The position numbers and the translations under genes are program-made. Under the pieces are notes generated by a model. The model ran no database searches, was not told the origin of the DNA, and saw only the letters and a list, made by a program, of their open reading frames with translations. A DNA stretch of 13,034 bases, taken from positions 1 to 13,034 of the forward strand of contig JALVYA010000065.1 of NCBI GenBank assembly GCA_027038095.1, in the 5' to 3' direction. The DNA is from Archaeoglobaceae archaeon. GTDB lineage: Archaea; Halobacteriota; Archaeoglobi; Archaeoglobales; Archaeoglobaceae. Shown here piece by piece: positions 11,953-13,034 of the stretch. Every line of letters starts with the position of its first letter. The stretch's first letter is position 1.

Positions 11953-13034
11953 CCAATCCACCTCCCGAGAGTAATTCTGCGCTTAAGCAGGTGTATGAGT
12001 ATACCAACAAGCACACCGGTTATTATCAGAGTGCCAAGCTGCGTTATGTTTACTTTGAGCGGAATTCCAAAGTTGTGCAGGTCCACAACTATCACCGATG
12101 GTGGTGTTGCGAATTTCTCGTCCGGCTTTATGAGGGTGTAGTTCTCCGCAAACTTGGTTATGTTTACGTTTGGAGGCACGTAAGCTATGCTGGGTGGACC
12201 AATCAGAGAGTCAACTTTTGGATGATACACAAAGCTCAGGTTTGTGTGACAGTCCCTGCACGGTCTGCCCTTTGCACTTATGGTGTGTGGCAGAATAATT
12301 CCAAAGCTCGACGTAGTTCTGTTCTTGTAGGAAACTATCATTCTAACCGCAGGGTAGAGCTTTCCATCAGGCCCGACTATCAGGTGGAACTCGCTCGTTG
12401 TTATGCGGTCGATCTTACCCGTGTCGAGATGGCAGTTTATGCATGTCTGATACCAAACGGCGTGGCAGGCAACACAGGAAACTTTGCCCGCATGCAATCT
12501 GTGAACGAGCAGGTTGGGGTTGTACTTTTTCACCTTCATACCTTTTATTGTCAGATTCGACTTTCCGTGGCAGTCCAGACAGTTCACCTTAACGGCATAC
12601 CAGCTGAAAGTGTACTTGTGGCCATCACCGTGTATTTCCGTACTGCTGTGACAGTCAGTACAGTTAAGACCATAAACGTAGTGTATGTCCGGACTCGGTC
12701 CCTTGCCCATCTTTTCAATTAAGTAGCCCTCGTAGTTAACTCCGACGTTGTGCTCATGGCACTCAACACATTTGCTCATGTTTGGTATCTCACCATGGTA
12801 CGTGTGGCATTCCGTACAGCTCTCCACGTGGCACTTCCAGCAGAACTTCGGCATGCTCATGTTGAATTGACGTCCCGCTCCCTGTTTCCATGCTATTCTT
12901 ATGCCTGCAATCGTGTAATGAAGACTCGTAGAGTAATTTTCAGATATGCTGCGGTGGCAGAGAGCACAGGATTGCTCAAAGGCAAAAACGGGTGCAATCG
13001 ATATCAAAGTTATTGCCAGTGCAACAACCAGAAC
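11949..13034 (-). CDS. Nine-haem c-type cytochrome, exported and C-terminally anchored (5' partial)
   Basis: 361 residues visible; the start codon lies beyond the right edge. The frame stays open to 13034 with a hydrophobic stretch, VLVVALAITLISIAPVFA, that reads as the end of a signal peptide cut before FEQ; a TTG at 13007 is inside it and is not the true start. Counting from that TTG, nine CxxCH haem sites lie at 14, 56, 64, 80, 116, 143, 178, 189 and 250, with twelve other His in the exported part, enough for bis-His ligation. A single membrane helix (about 324-342) and short basic tail end the protein. Ten N-x-S/T sequons lie in the exported part. It overlaps the cytochrome b gene by 4 bp. 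Nine haems plus a dihaem cytochrome b is the composition of bacterial CbcL. Likely role: passing electrons between membrane quinone and extracytoplasmic partners; direction unknown. Confidence 0.92.
   Translation of the reverse strand, partial: VLVVALAITLISIAPVFAFEQSCALCHRSISENYSTSLHYTIAGIRIAWKQGAGRQFNMSMPKFCWKCHVESCTECHTYHGEIPNMSKCVECHEHNVGVNYEGYLIEKMGKGPSPDIHYVYGLNCTDCHSSTEIHGDGHKYTFSWYAVKVNCLDCHGKSNLTIKGMKVKKYNPNLLVHRLHAGKVSCVACHAVWYQTCINCHLDTGKIDRITTSEFHLIVGPDGKLYPAVRMIVSYKNRTTSSFGIILPHTISAKGRPCRDCHTNLSFVYHPKVDSLIGPPSIAYVPPNVNITKFAENYTLIKPDEKFATPPSVIVVDLHNFGIPLKVNITQLGTLIITGVLVGILIHLLKRRITLGRWIG

Noticed and set aside
11868..12722. 284-codon open frame on the plus strand opposite the nine-haem cytochrome
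   Set aside because: The opposite strand holds nine CxxCH motifs and membrane segments; the plus frame has no recognisable features.

Overview
The window looks like a chromosomal segment of a sulfate- or sulfite-reducing euryarchaeon, most likely of the Archaeoglobales. The order dsrA-dsrB-dsrD followed by a small ferredoxin, with a divergent uroporphyrinogen-III methyltransferase, is that of Archaeoglobus. Archaeal NAC, TrmI, archaeal dUTPase, UPF0200/UPF0201 and TATA-type promoters with T-rich terminators point the same way. I see no rRNA, tRNA, insertion sequence or CRISPR array, and no spacer between genes reaches 300 bp.

Layout. 1-126 (-): 5' end of a membrane protein, possibly the haem-handling protein CcmC. 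309-3279 (-): 2[4Fe-4S] ferredoxin, dsrD, dsrB and dsrA (dsrA transcribed first). 3509-4234 (+): SUMT, making the sirohaem precursor that DsrAB needs. 4296-5785 (-): a UPF0200/UPF0201 nucleotide-kinase-like fusion overlapping a chorismate-lyase-like gene. 5959-7051 (+): NAC and tRNA m1A methyltransferase TrmI. 7118-9521 (-): probable operon of a DUF2150-like protein, a SWIM zinc-finger protein, dUTPase and a TatD-like metallohydrolase. 9620-11047 (-): radical SAM/SPASM enzyme. 11266-13034 (-): dihaem cytochrome b overlapping a nine-haem cytochrome c whose signal peptide runs off the window.

How the genes fit. Two respiratory themes share tetrapyrrole chemistry. DsrAB (activated by DsrD) reduces sulfite at a sirohaem made from the SUMT product. 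The cytochrome pair at the right edge looks like a split version of bacterial CbcL, which fuses a nine-haem cytochrome c to a HydC/FdnI-type dihaem cytochrome b, and would move electrons from membrane quinol to the outside. A possible CcmC at the left edge and an unassigned radical SAM enzyme beside the cytochromes could serve cytochrome assembly or haem synthesis, but this is inference. The central genes are housekeeping (nascent-chain binding, tRNA modification, dUTP removal) plus poorly characterised archaeal families.

The most interesting points are the split CbcL-like module with its unusual density of N-glycosylation sequons, a TatD-like enzyme lacking the family's bridging glutamate, a hairpin with a CUUG loop in the NAC leader, and five short near-tandem duplications that all fall in spacers or at stop codons.
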